Shown here piece by piece: positions 1-6,768 of a stretch of 18,676 nt of DNA. The stretch is from Actinomycetes bacterium (GTDB lineage Bacteria > Actinomycetota > Acidimicrobiia > Acidimicrobiales > Microtrichaceae), in contig JAFAFN010000444.1 of the NCBI GenBank assembly GCA_023423475.1, positions 1 to 18,676 of the forward strand. The letters are read 5' to 3'. Position 1 is the first letter of the stretch. Each line of letters starts with the position of its first letter. The notes under the pieces were generated by a model that was not told the DNA's origin, did no database searches, and saw only the letters and a list, made by a program, of their open reading frames with translations. The translations under genes and the position numbers were made by a program.

Positions 1-276
1 GCGCACCACGACGCGGTCCTGGCTCTCGTTGTACTGCTTCGCCAGCTTCTCGAGGGTCAGCTTGGGCAGACCGATGTCGGAGTGCCACATGACGACCTCG
101 ACCGGACCGTCCGCATCGGCGAGCGCGTCGTAGGGGCACTCGACCGAGGCGGTGTCGTCGCCTCCGCCGCCTCCCGATGCGCCGTCGTCGCCGGAGCTGC
201 AGGCGCCGGCGACGAGCGCCAACGCGGCGACGCCGACGAGCGCCGAGGTGCCGCGGCGGAGCCGCCGGGCGGTCAT
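1..276 (-). CDS. Second ABC substrate-binding lipoprotein (partial, N-terminal 92 residues)
   Basis: This is the first 92 codons of a protein that continues beyond the left edge. The ATG at 276-274 overlaps the TGA of the preceding binding-protein gene (ATGA), which implies translational coupling. Residues 1-25 form a lipoprotein signal peptide: Arg-rich n-region, hydrophobic core, and lipobox VAGAC with the lipidated Cys at 26. A Gly/Asp-rich linker follows, then a stretch starting ECPYDAL and containing VVMWH and YNESQDRV. These match NCPVDAL, VTVWH and YNASQDKV at the same place in the upstream binding protein, so the two are paralogues. By analogy it is an extracytoplasmic solute receptor, anchored to the membrane by its lipid and feeding the permeases encoded upstream. 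The ligand cannot be predicted from this fragment. Confidence 0.85.
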   Translation of the reverse strand, partial: MTARRLRRGTSALVGVAALALVAGACSSGDDGASGGGGGDDTASVECPYDALADADGPVEVVMWHSDIGLPKLTLEKLAKQYNESQDRVVVR

Positions 277-1820
277 CCGCCGACCTCGTCCGCGTAGCGG
301 GTGAGGTCGTCCTGGAACTTCGAGTTGAACTCCTCGAGCGCCTCGCTCGGATCCGCGCTGCCGAGCACGACGTCGTCGAGCATCGAGTGCTCACCGGCGC
401 GGAACTCGTTGTACGGGCCGATCGCCGGGCTGGCGAAGTCGGTGTCGAGGTTGAGCAGCTGGCCGTTGACGACGCCGAGCCACTTCCCGGCGTTGCTGCT
501 CTGGAAGTAGGCGGTGATCTCCGGGGAGTCCTGCACGGCCTTGGTGACGGGCAGGTACGAGCCCTTCAGTGTCCACTGGGTCTGCTGCGCCGGGGCGTTG
601 AAGAACTTGATGAAGTCCCAGGCGCCGGCGACCCTCGCATCGTCCTCGCCGGCGACGAGGAACGCCGCCGAACCCCACACCGCGCCCTTTCCGGGCTCGT
701 CGATGCCGGGGACCTCGGCGACCGAGATGTCGAGGCCCTTCAGCTCCTCGGTCTCGAGCCCCTCGACACCCTCGACGCCCTCGACCTCGGCCGGGTCGAT
801 CGAGCTGGACACGACGGCGTCCACGGTGGTGATCGCTCGGGAGCCGTCGATCAGGATCGACGCAGAACCGCCGGCCATCGCCAGGAAGTGCGAGATGTCG
901 GAGTTGTACGGGTAGGCCTTGAGCAGGCCGTCGGCCTCCATGTCGTCGAGCCAGGTCAGGACCTCGAGGCTGAGGTCGCCACCGAACTCGGATTCGGTGG
1001 CGAGCGCCGCACGGCCGTTGTTCTCGTTCACGACCTCCTGCTTGGCACCGGTGAGCCAGTTCTCCGGGTACCAGCCGTAGAGCTGCATGACCAGCGGTGC
1101 CTCGAGCCCGTCGATGTTCGCCGCCTTGATCTTCTCGGCGACGGCTCGGACCTCTTCGAGGGTGCCGGGGTAGTCGTCGGTCGTGAGGCCGGCGGCCTTC
1201 AGGTGGTCGTTGTTGATGTACATGATCGGCATCGAGACGCCGAAGGCGGCCGCCCAGAGCTTGCCGCTGACGCTGTAGGAGTTCTCGACCTGCGGGAGCA
1301 GGTCGCCGTAGAAGCTCTCGGAGTCGGGGTCCGCGGCGATGCAGTCCGCTGCGGCGATCACCGAGCCGGAGTCCACCATGTACTGGAGGGTGGTGTCCTC
1401 GCTGAAGATGACGTCGGGCAGGTTGGCCGGGTCACCCAGGCTGTCCTCGTACTTCTTGAGCAGCTCCGGGTAGGTGCCCTGAGCCTCGACCGAGACCTTC
1501 ACCTTGTCCTGCGACGCGTTGTACTCCGTCGCGGCCGTCTCGAGCGCGTCCTTGGTCAGGGTGTTGTAGGGGTGCCACACGGTGACCTCGGTGACGCCCG
1601 AAGCCGAGTCGAGCGCGTCGACCGGGCAGTTGTCGGCGACGGCGGGGGAGTCCTTGGCCGTGGTCGTCGTGCCGCCCTCGTCGGAGCCGCCGCTGCACGC
1701 CGCGGCGAGGAGTGAACCCGCGGCCACGAGCGCGATCGCGAGGCTGCCCGCTCGGCGACGCCGCGTCGGGGTCTCGTCGGCGGTCGGACCGCCGTGGGAT
1801 GTGAGTCGGTGTCGTGACAC
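273..1820 (-). CDS. Extracellular solute-binding lipoprotein of a carbohydrate ABC importer (family 1, UgpB/MalE-like)
   Basis: This 515-residue receptor lipoprotein has a Thr/Arg-rich n-region, a hydrophobic core at about 26-41 and lipobox LAAAC with the lipidated Cys at 42, then an Asp/Gly/Thr linker. The mature part begins NCPVDAL and has the family-1 pattern: VTVWHPYN, a central hinge region, and the C-terminal YLPVTKAVQDSPE segment typical of UgpB-like proteins. The start is GTG at 1820, supported by GGAGG 8 nt upstream. It is rather longer than the usual 420-450 residues, partly because of the extended n-region and linker. It lies 66 nt after the second permease and overlaps a second receptor gene by 4 nt. 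It should deliver a sugar or glycerol-phosphate-type ligand to the permease pair. The exact substrate is unknown. Confidence 0.9.
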   Translation of the reverse strand: MSRHRLTSHGGPTADETPTRRRRAGSLAIALVAAGSLLAAACSGGSDEGGTTTTAKDSPAVADNCPVDALDSASGVTEVTVWHPYNTLTKDALETAATEYNASQDKVKVSVEAQGTYPELLKKYEDSLGDPANLPDVIFSEDTTLQYMVDSGSVIAAADCIAADPDSESFYGDLLPQVENSYSVSGKLWAAAFGVSMPIMYINNDHLKAAGLTTDDYPGTLEEVRAVAEKIKAANIDGLEAPLVMQLYGWYPENWLTGAKQEVVNENNGRAALATESEFGGDLSLEVLTWLDDMEADGLLKAYPYNSDISHFLAMAGGSASILIDGSRAITTVDAVVSSSIDPAEVEGVEGVEGLETEELKGLDISVAEVPGIDEPGKGAVWGSAAFLVAGEDDARVAGAWDFIKFFNAPAQQTQWTLKGSYLPVTKAVQDSPEITAYFQSSNAGKWLGVVNGQLLNLDTDFASPAIGPYNEFRAGEHSMLDDVVLGSADPSEALEEFNSKFQDDLTRYADEVGG

Positions 1821-1828
1821 GAGGTCGG

Positions 1829-1833
1829 CCTCC
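1829..1833 (-). promoter_or_regulatory. Shine-Dalgarno GGAGG of the first solute-binding protein
   Basis: GGAGG on the minus strand, 8 nt before the GTG at 1820. It settles the start of this gene, because no other ATG or GTG start is available ahead of the signal peptide. Confidence 0.7.
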
Positions 1834-1886
1834 AGTGGCGCTCTCGGGCGGTAGCTCCCGTGGGCGACAGGCTAGCGCCGACCCCG

Positions 1887-2837
1887 TCAGCCCTTGACGG
1901 CTCCTGCGGTGAGTCCCCGGACGATCTGACGCTGGAAGAAGATCAGCAGCGCGAGCAGCGGGAGCGCGGCGAGGATCGCCGCGGCGAAGCCCATGTTGAG
2001 CCGGTCGGGGTTCTCGGTGCCGATGGTCCGCAGCGCGACCTGGACGGTCTGCCACTTGCCCTCGGTGGTGGCGAAGCGCGGCCACACGTACTGGTTCCAC
2101 GCGCCGAGGAAGGAGATGACCACGAAGCTGCCGATGATCGGCTTGGTCATCGGGACCGCCACCTTGAACAGGAAGCGCAGGTGCCCGTACCCGTCGAGCT
2201 CGGAGGCGTCGCGCAGGTCCTTCGGGATGCCGAGGAAGCCCTGTCGGATGAGGAAGATGCCGAGCGCCGTCGCGAGGAACGGCACCGTCAGGCCCTGCAC
2301 CGAGTTCAACATGCCGAGCGATCGGATGATCTCGATGTTCGCGATCAGCGTGACCTCGATCGGCAGCAGCAGCGTGCCGATCACCACGATGAACATGAGC
2401 GTCTTGCCCGGGAACTCGAGGAACGCGAACGCGTACGCGGCGAGCGTCGAGGTCAGGAGCTGCGCCAGCACGATCGTGATGGTGACCACGAACGACAGCA
2501 GCATGGCGCGCCCGAGGTTCGCCTCGGTGAAGGCCCGCGAGAACACGTCCCACTGGATCGCGACCGGGTGCAGCGGTTGGCCCTCGGCGATGTAGCGCAG
2601 GGGGCTCGAGAGCGCTCGCAGCACGAGCATGTAGATCGGGAACAGCACCAGCAGCGAGAGCAACGTCAGCACGAGGTAGCTGACGACCTTGCCGATGAGC
2701 GAGCGCGGGCCGGTCTTCGGCGCGGCTGCCCGTGTGGTGGAGCCGACCGTGGCGGCGAGCGTCTCGCCGTCCGAGGCGACCTCGTCGCCGACGGCGATCG
2801 CGGTGATCTCGCCGGGCTCGGTGGGTTCAGTCGCCAT
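1887..2837 (-). CDS. ABC sugar transporter permease, MalG/UgpE type
   Basis: This 316-residue inner-membrane permease has about 45 hydrophilic N-terminal residues, then six hydrophobic segments. The first is VVSYLVLTLLSLLVLFPIYM-like, and others follow around GRAMLLSFVV, TLMFIVVIGT, the TVPFLATAL region, IIGSFVVISF and LAALPLLALL. The cytoplasmic EAA loop reads DASELDGYG followed by FKVAVPM, the coupling helix that docks on the ATPase. The C-terminus QRQIVRGLTAGAVKG is the usual ending of the MalG/UgpE subfamily. The ATG at 2837 lies 11 nt inside the preceding permease gene, so the two are translationally coupled. With the other permease it forms the heterodimeric translocation pore. Confidence 0.93.
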   Translation of the reverse strand: MATEPTEPGEITAIAVGDEVASDGETLAATVGSTTRAAAPKTGPRSLIGKVVSYLVLTLLSLLVLFPIYMLVLRALSSPLRYIAEGQPLHPVAIQWDVFSRAFTEANLGRAMLLSFVVTITIVLAQLLTSTLAAYAFAFLEFPGKTLMFIVVIGTLLLPIEVTLIANIEIIRSLGMLNSVQGLTVPFLATALGIFLIRQGFLGIPKDLRDASELDGYGHLRFLFKVAVPMTKPIIGSFVVISFLGAWNQYVWPRFATTEGKWQTVQVALRTIGTENPDRLNMGFAAAILAALPLLALLIFFQRQIVRGLTAGAVKG

Positions 2838-3720
2838 AGTGCACCCGCTTCGACATCAGGGAGTACTGCACGCCGGCGACGGCAGCGGTGAGCACGAACA
2901 GACCGAGCGAGAGCGACGCCCGGTCGCCGAGACTTCGGATGCCACGTGGGTCGGCGATCTTGAACAGCAGCGTCTCGGTCGCACCACCCGGTCCGCCGCC
3001 GGTGAGGATCTCGATCTGGGCGTAGGCCTGCAGTGCGTTCACCACCAGCACGATCGCCAGGAACAGCAGCGCGGGCGAGATCAGCGGCACCGTGATGCGC
3101 AGGAACCGGCGCACCGGTCCGTAGCCGTCGAGCGTCGCGGCCTCGGTCAGCTCGTCGGGCACCGCCTGCAGCGCGGCGAGCACGACGATGAAGGTGAGTC
3201 CGAGGTTCTGCCACACCGAGGACAGCGAGACGGCGAACAGCGCCGAGGTGCCGTCCTTGAGGCTCAGCCACGGCACGTCCTTGAAGTAGCCGACCTCGGG
3301 GTTGACCAGCGTGTAGAAGACCACCGAGGCGACGGCCACCGACGAGGCGACGGTCGAGGAGAAGACGGTCTGGAAGATCTTGATGCCCTTGAGTCGACGG
3401 TGGGTCGCTCCGGCGAGCACGACGCCGAGCACGAGTCCGAGGGGCACCGTGTAGAGCATGAACAGACCGGAGTGGACCAGGCCCTCGGTGAAGTCGCTGC
3501 CGGTGAGGGTGTCGACGATCTGCTCGGTGCCGACCCACTGCGCCGGCCGGTTGCGGAACCGCGACTGCTGGTGGGTGGCGTACCAGAACAGCCGGTAGAG
3601 CGGGTAGTAGGCGAAGACGGCGAAGACGATCAGCGCCGGTGCGAGGAAGGCGTAGCCGAGCAGCGCGTCCTTGGCGCGTCCGGCGAAGCGACGGCCCTGC
3701 GCCGCACCGGGCGCCGTCAC
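2827..3720 (-). CDS. ABC sugar transporter permease, MalF/UgpA type
   Basis: This is the first membrane subunit of the importer, about 297 residues. Hydrophobic segments begin with LLGYAFLAPALIVFAVFAYYPLYRLFWYA, cut here to LAPALIVFAVFAYYPLY, followed by further segments near GLFMLYTVPLGLVLG, TVASSVAVASVVFY, SVWQNLGLTFIVVL, LLFLAIVLVVNAL and LGLFVLTAAVAG. The EAA loop is EAATLDGYGPVRRFLRITVP. The start is ambiguous. I chose GTG at 3720, with GAGGAG 6 nt upstream. A TTG at 3759 would overlap the ATPase stop as TTGA, with GGAG 8 nt upstream, and add 13 residues. A longer open frame reaching 3897 would run 140 nt into the ATPase gene and is unlikely. It works with the MalG-type permease and the ATPase. 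Confidence 0.9.
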   Translation of the reverse strand: MTAPGAAQGRRFAGRAKDALLGYAFLAPALIVFAVFAYYPLYRLFWYATHQQSRFRNRPAQWVGTEQIVDTLTGSDFTEGLVHSGLFMLYTVPLGLVLGVVLAGATHRRLKGIKIFQTVFSSTVASSVAVASVVFYTLVNPEVGYFKDVPWLSLKDGTSALFAVSLSSVWQNLGLTFIVVLAALQAVPDELTEAATLDGYGPVRRFLRITVPLISPALLFLAIVLVVNALQAYAQIEILTGGGPGGATETLLFKIADPRGIRSLGDRASLSLGLFVLTAAVAGVQYSLMSKRVHYGD

Positions 3721-3755
3721 CCGGGACTCCTCGGTGGTGTCGGGGGTCCCGGTGC

Positions 3756-4838
3756 TCAATTGACCCGCTCCGTCGAGGTGGCGTCGAAGAGGTGGGTGCC
3801 GGCCGGATCGGCGAGCAGACCGACCTGGTCGCCGACGGTGACCGGAGCGGTCTCGTTCGGCTGGCGGACCGTCATCAGCGCGTCGCCGACACGGCACACG
3901 ACGTGGCGCTCGTGGCCGAGCAGCTCGACGTTCTCGACCGTCGCCTGGAGTCGGGCCGGGTCCGGCGCACCGATCGCCAGGTGCTCCGGGCGGACACCGA
4001 CCACGACCGCGGAGCCGTCCGATGCGGAGCCCGCCGAGGCGAGTGCCAGCTGACCGACCGAGGTGGTCACCACCGGCCCGCCGCCCAGCGACAGGGTCCC
4101 GGCGATCGTGTTCATGGGCGGACTGCCGATGAAGCTGGCCACGAAGAGGTTCGCCGGGCGCTCGTACACGGCCTGGGGCGGGCCGACCTGCTGGAGCCTG
4201 CCGTCGCTGATCACTGCGATCCGGTCGGCCATGGTCATCGCCTCGACCTGGTCGTGGGTGACGTACACGAAGGTGGTGCCGAGGCGTCGGTGCAGCTCGA
4301 CGAGCTCGAGGCGGGTCTGGGTGCGCAGCTTGGCGTCGAGGTTCGACAGCGGCTCGTCCATGAGGAAGACCTCGGGGTGCCGCACGATGGCACGGGCGAG
4401 GGCGACGCGCTGGCGCTGGCCGCCGGAGAGCTCACCCGGCTTGCGGCCGAGGTACTCGGTGAGGCCGAGCGTCGCCGCGGCCTCGTTGACCCGGCGAGAC
4501 CGCTCGGTGGCGTCGACCCTGGCGGACTTGTTGGCCACGAGCGGGGACTCGATGTTCTTCTCGACGGTCATGTGGGGGTAGAGCGCATAGCTCTGGAAGA
4601 CCATCGCGATGTCCCGCTCCCGTGGCGGGACGTGGTTCACGACCTTCTCGCCGATGGTGAGGATGCCCGAGGTGACCTCCTCGAGACCGGCGATCATGCG
4701 CAGCGCCGTCGACTTGCCGCAGCCCGAGGGCCCCAACAGCACCATGAACTCACCGTCCGCGATGCCGAGGGACAACTGGTCGACCGCGGTGACGCCGCCG
4801 AACCGTTTGGAGACCTCGTCGAAGGTGACTGCGCTCAT
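3756..4838 (-). CDS. ABC sugar transporter ATP-binding protein, MalK/UgpC/MsmX type
   Basis: This 360-residue cytoplasmic ATPase energises the importer. Motifs visible are Walker A GPSGCGKST (36-44), Q-loop Gln82 in VFQSYALYPHM, signature LSGGQ (137-141), Walker B VFLMDEP with Asp161 and Glu162, D-loop SNLDAK, and H-loop His195 in VTHDQVEAMT. Residues from about 230 onward form the TOBE-containing C-terminal domain of the CUT1 ATPases (MNTIAGTL, GVRPEHLAIG). Length and domain order are normal for this family. It is the first gene of the operon, and its stop overlaps the alternative TTG start of the next permease. CUT1 ATPases are sometimes shared between importers, but here the gene is physically linked to its permeases. 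Annotation pipelines may call it UgpC; I leave the symbol blank because the ligand is unknown. Confidence 0.95.
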   Translation of the reverse strand: MSAVTFDEVSKRFGGVTAVDQLSLGIADGEFMVLLGPSGCGKSTALRMIAGLEEVTSGILTIGEKVVNHVPPRERDIAMVFQSYALYPHMTVEKNIESPLVANKSARVDATERSRRVNEAAATLGLTEYLGRKPGELSGGQRQRVALARAIVRHPEVFLMDEPLSNLDAKLRTQTRLELVELHRRLGTTFVYVTHDQVEAMTMADRIAVISDGRLQQVGPPQAVYERPANLFVASFIGSPPMNTIAGTLSLGGGPVVTTSVGQLALASAGSASDGSAVVVGVRPEHLAIGAPDPARLQATVENVELLGHERHVVCRVGDALMTVRQPNETAPVTVGDQVGLLADPAGTHLFDATSTERVN

Positions 4839-4878
4839 CTGTGCTCGATCCTGTCTCGGGTCGGACGTCGGTGCGCCA

Positions 4879-4884
4879 ACAGTA
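4879..4884 (-). promoter_or_regulatory. Possible -10 element of the ABC importer operon
   Basis: The minus strand reads TACTGT (TANNNT) at 4884-4879, about 40 nt before the ATG of the ATPase gene, with a weak AGGA 10 nt before that ATG. No good -35 is visible. This is inference from one hexamer. Confidence 0.3.
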
Positions 4885-4923
4885 CGGTGCGCGGTGCGTG
4901 TCCGAGGACTTCTCGGTCAGGTC

Positions 4924-4968
4924 CGCCGAGGTTGTTCACCCGGACGACCTCCGCCGTTCACCTCGGCG
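4924..4968. repeat. 9-bp inverted repeat with internal GTTCACC direct repeats upstream of the ABC operon
   Basis: CGCCGAGGT at 4924-4932 pairs perfectly with ACCTCGGCG at 4960-4968 across a 27-nt loop. GTTCACC occurs at 4934-4940 and again at 4956-4962, 22 bp apart, about two helical turns. The element lies between the end of the 307-residue protein gene (5008) and the importer promoter. It could be a terminator stem for the upstream genes or a regulator binding site for the importer. There is no T-tract. Another short inverted repeat, CCGAG-N5-CTCGG, is at 4902-4916. The rest of 4839-5007 shows no gene. Confidence 0.4.
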
Positions 4969-5007
4969 ACCCCGCAGCCGGTGCGTCTCGACCGCCCTCG
5001 ACGGGGC

Positions 5008-5931
5008 TCAGGCGGCGCTGAGGGGGTCGCGGGCCCGGTCGACACCCTCGACGACGGCCCGGAGCCCTGCGGCCACGTCGCCGAAGTCCTGGCTGTCGAG
5101 CAGCTCGGCGACGCCGATCGGATCGGCGAGGTGCGACACGACCCAACGCCCGTACATCGTGGTGTCCATCCACGCCGCCTCGCGAGCGCTCAGCTCGGCG
5201 CCCGCCGACCCCGAGCTGGCCCGTCGGTGTATCCGCCGCCAGTCCCAGTCGTCGGTGGCCCGGAACGTGGCCTCGACCAGGGTCTCGATCGAGGCCACGA
5301 CGCCCGTGGCTCGACGGTGGGGGACGCGGCGTGGGCCGACCGCGGCACCGGGGTGCATCGTGACGGCGTCGGTCCACGCCAGGTCGCCGTCCTCGAAGAG
5401 CGCCACCAACAACGACTGTGCCCAGATGCCGAGCGCCACGTCGGTCGGATCGGGTGGCTCGCCCGGTGTCGGAAGGCCGAGGATCCGGTGCATCGTGTCG
5501 ACGAGCAGACCGGTCGGTCGCGCGTCGCCGGCGCCGAGCTGCTCGACGCCGTCGCCGCCCGGAGCGGTGACACGTGTGCACAGCTCGCCGGTCCGCGTGA
5601 GCAGCGCCCGGATCTCGACGTCGCCGTCGACGTCGAGGCCGTCATCGTGGTCGAGCTCGCCGAGGGGCCCGTGCGCCCCCGCACAGACGGCGACCGCCTG
5701 CCACGACGGGGGTGCCGTCAGCCCGAAGAGCCCGGCGACGGTGCCGCGCGGGTCGTCGCCGATGGGCGACAGGTACACCTGCAGCGCGTCGTCGGTCGGG
5801 TCGACACCCGCGACGGACTGCGCCGGGAGGCGGCCGAGGATGTCCAGGAGCTCGGCAGCGCCGAGGCCGTGCAGTTCGAGCAGGTCGGGTCGGGCGTGGT
5901 CCGATCCGGGAACGGGTTGGTCCGGGTCCAC
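5008..5931 (-). CDS. Conserved-looking protein of unknown function, 307 residues
   Basis: I do not recognise this protein. The start is GTG at 5931, with GGAGG 5 nt upstream (5937-5941 on the plus strand). The same frame stays open back to 6732, but that part lies across the exonuclease gene and is a shadow. The protein is acidic, with no signal peptide or membrane segment. It is rich in Asp, Trp and His in blocks such as PPSWQAVAVCAGAHGPLGELDHDDG, cut here to PPSWQAVAVCAGAH, then TDVALGIWAQSLLVALFEDGD and DDWDWRRIHRRA. It follows the exonuclease gene by 47 nt on the same strand and is probably cotranscribed with it. No catalytic motif can be assigned. The composition and the good ribosome site make it a real gene. 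Confidence 0.75.
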   Translation of the reverse strand: MDPDQPVPGSDHARPDLLELHGLGAAELLDILGRLPAQSVAGVDPTDDALQVYLSPIGDDPRGTVAGLFGLTAPPSWQAVAVCAGAHGPLGELDHDDGLDVDGDVEIRALLTRTGELCTRVTAPGGDGVEQLGAGDARPTGLLVDTMHRILGLPTPGEPPDPTDVALGIWAQSLLVALFEDGDLAWTDAVTMHPGAAVGPRRVPHRRATGVVASIETLVEATFRATDDWDWRRIHRRASSGSAGAELSAREAAWMDTTMYGRWVVSHLADPIGVAELLDSQDFGDVAAGLRAVVEGVDRARDPLSAA

Positions 5932-5978
5932 GGTGTCCTCCGGTCGTCGGGTGAGCGGGGGACCGTTGGCGGGCGGTC

Positions 5979-6701
5979 CTACCCGTCGACCACGAGCGGG
6001 CCGGACGTGCCCGGGGCGAGCCGCGGCACGCCACGATCGTGCGCCGTCGGCGATGGCGCCGCCACGGGGACGGGTCCCCGGTCGACCGACGCGAGGGCTG
6101 CGGGCAGGCGGCGGGCGACGAGCTGGCGCGCGAGCCGGGCATCGCTGCAGACGTAGGCCTCGAGCTCGGCGGGGGACAGGTCGTGGATGCCGGCGCGGTC
6201 GACCTCGACCACGGGCAGGCCGACGAGGCGTGCCATCGCCTTGAGCCCGCACGACAGGCCGACGGTGCGGCGCACGTCGGCCCGGTAGAGGCGGAAGCCG
6301 TCGAGGTGGGAGTGCTCGCCCCAGGTGGCGCGGAACCCGTCGGGTGGGGGCGGCCACACCGGTGCGGCCACGCCGACGGGCACCGGTGCCGAGGGGTCGT
6401 GCAGCGACAGTCCGAGGGGCACCCCGAGGAGCGCGGCGCGGTGGACCAGGAAGGGGAGGTCGAACGAGGACCCGTTCCAGGTGATGATCACCCCCGGCGG
6501 CAAGGAGCGCAGCAGGGCCTCGAGCTCGGCGAGCAGCTCGTCCTCGGCACCGGTGAGCACGGTGTCGGACCCGACGGCCGACACCGCGACCGCCACCACC
6601 GGCGAGGTGGACGGGTCGAGGCCGTCGATGGTCGTGTCGGTCTCGATGTCCAGCCCGTAGTGGGGCGGGTGCTCGTGGACGGAGGTGGGGGAGTCGGGCA
6701 T
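5979..6701 (-). CDS. Stand-alone DEDD 3'-5' exonuclease, family-B DNA polymerase proofreading type
   Basis: This 240-residue protein carries the three exonuclease motifs of an RNase H-like fold. Exo I is GLDIETD, with Asp18 and Glu20. Exo II is TWNGSSFDLPFL, with Asn76 to Asp81 in the N-x3-F-D form. Exo III is YVCSD, with Tyr183 and Asp187 in the Y-x3-D form. Together they give the four metal-binding acidic residues DEDD plus the catalytic Tyr, so it is probably an active nuclease hydrolysing DNA or RNA from the 3' end. There is no polymerase domain. A block HSHLDGFRLYRADVRRT links motifs II and III, and the last 40 residues are Pro-rich and probably disordered. Start ATG 6701 has no clear ribosome site but has a TANNNT hexamer 8 nt upstream, suggesting a leaderless mRNA. 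It is divergent from metG. Its substrate is not known. Confidence 0.85.
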   Translation of the reverse strand: MPDSPTSVHEHPPHYGLDIETDTTIDGLDPSTSPVVAVAVSAVGSDTVLTGAEDELLAELEALLRSLPPGVIITWNGSSFDLPFLVHRAALLGVPLGLSLHDPSAPVPVGVAAPVWPPPPDGFRATWGEHSHLDGFRLYRADVRRTVGLSCGLKAMARLVGLPVVEVDRAGIHDLSPAELEAYVCSDARLARQLVARRLPAALASVDRGPVPVAAPSPTAHDRGVPRLAPGTSGPLVVDG

Positions 6702-6709
6702 CTGAGGTC

Positions 6710-6715
6710 ATCGTA
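6710..6715 (-). promoter_or_regulatory. Putative -10 of the exonuclease gene (leaderless)
   Basis: The minus strand reads TACGAT at 6715-6710, then 8 nt, then the ATG. Transcription would begin at or next to the start codon. This fits the absence of a Shine-Dalgarno sequence. Confidence 0.4.
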
Positions 6716-6733
6716 GGGATGCCCGCTGACATC

Positions 6734-6739
6734 TAACGT
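6734..6739 (+). promoter_or_regulatory. Putative -10 of metG
   Basis: TAACGT (TANNNT) lies 29 nt before the GTG start of metG. Unlike the leaderless cases, metG also has GGAG (6760-6763) 5 nt before its start, so a short leader of roughly 20-25 nt is predicted. Confidence 0.35.
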
Positions 6740-6768
6740 GGGGTGCCGAATCCCGGTCTGGAGCTCCA

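Noticed and set aside
177..1715. Plus-strand 512-codon open frame opposite the first binding protein
   Set aside because: Antisense shadow; the minus-strand lipoprotein has a signal peptide, ribosome site and family motifs.
1821..1886. Attenuator stem between the second permease and the binding protein genes
   Set aside because: Short imperfect stems (GGCG...CGCC, CGGG...CCCG) exist, but they are no better than expected in GC-rich DNA.
2827..3897. Longer start for the MalF-type permease
   Set aside because: Would overlap the ATPase gene by about 140 nt with an Arg-rich extension; GTG 3720 or TTG 3759 have ribosome sites.
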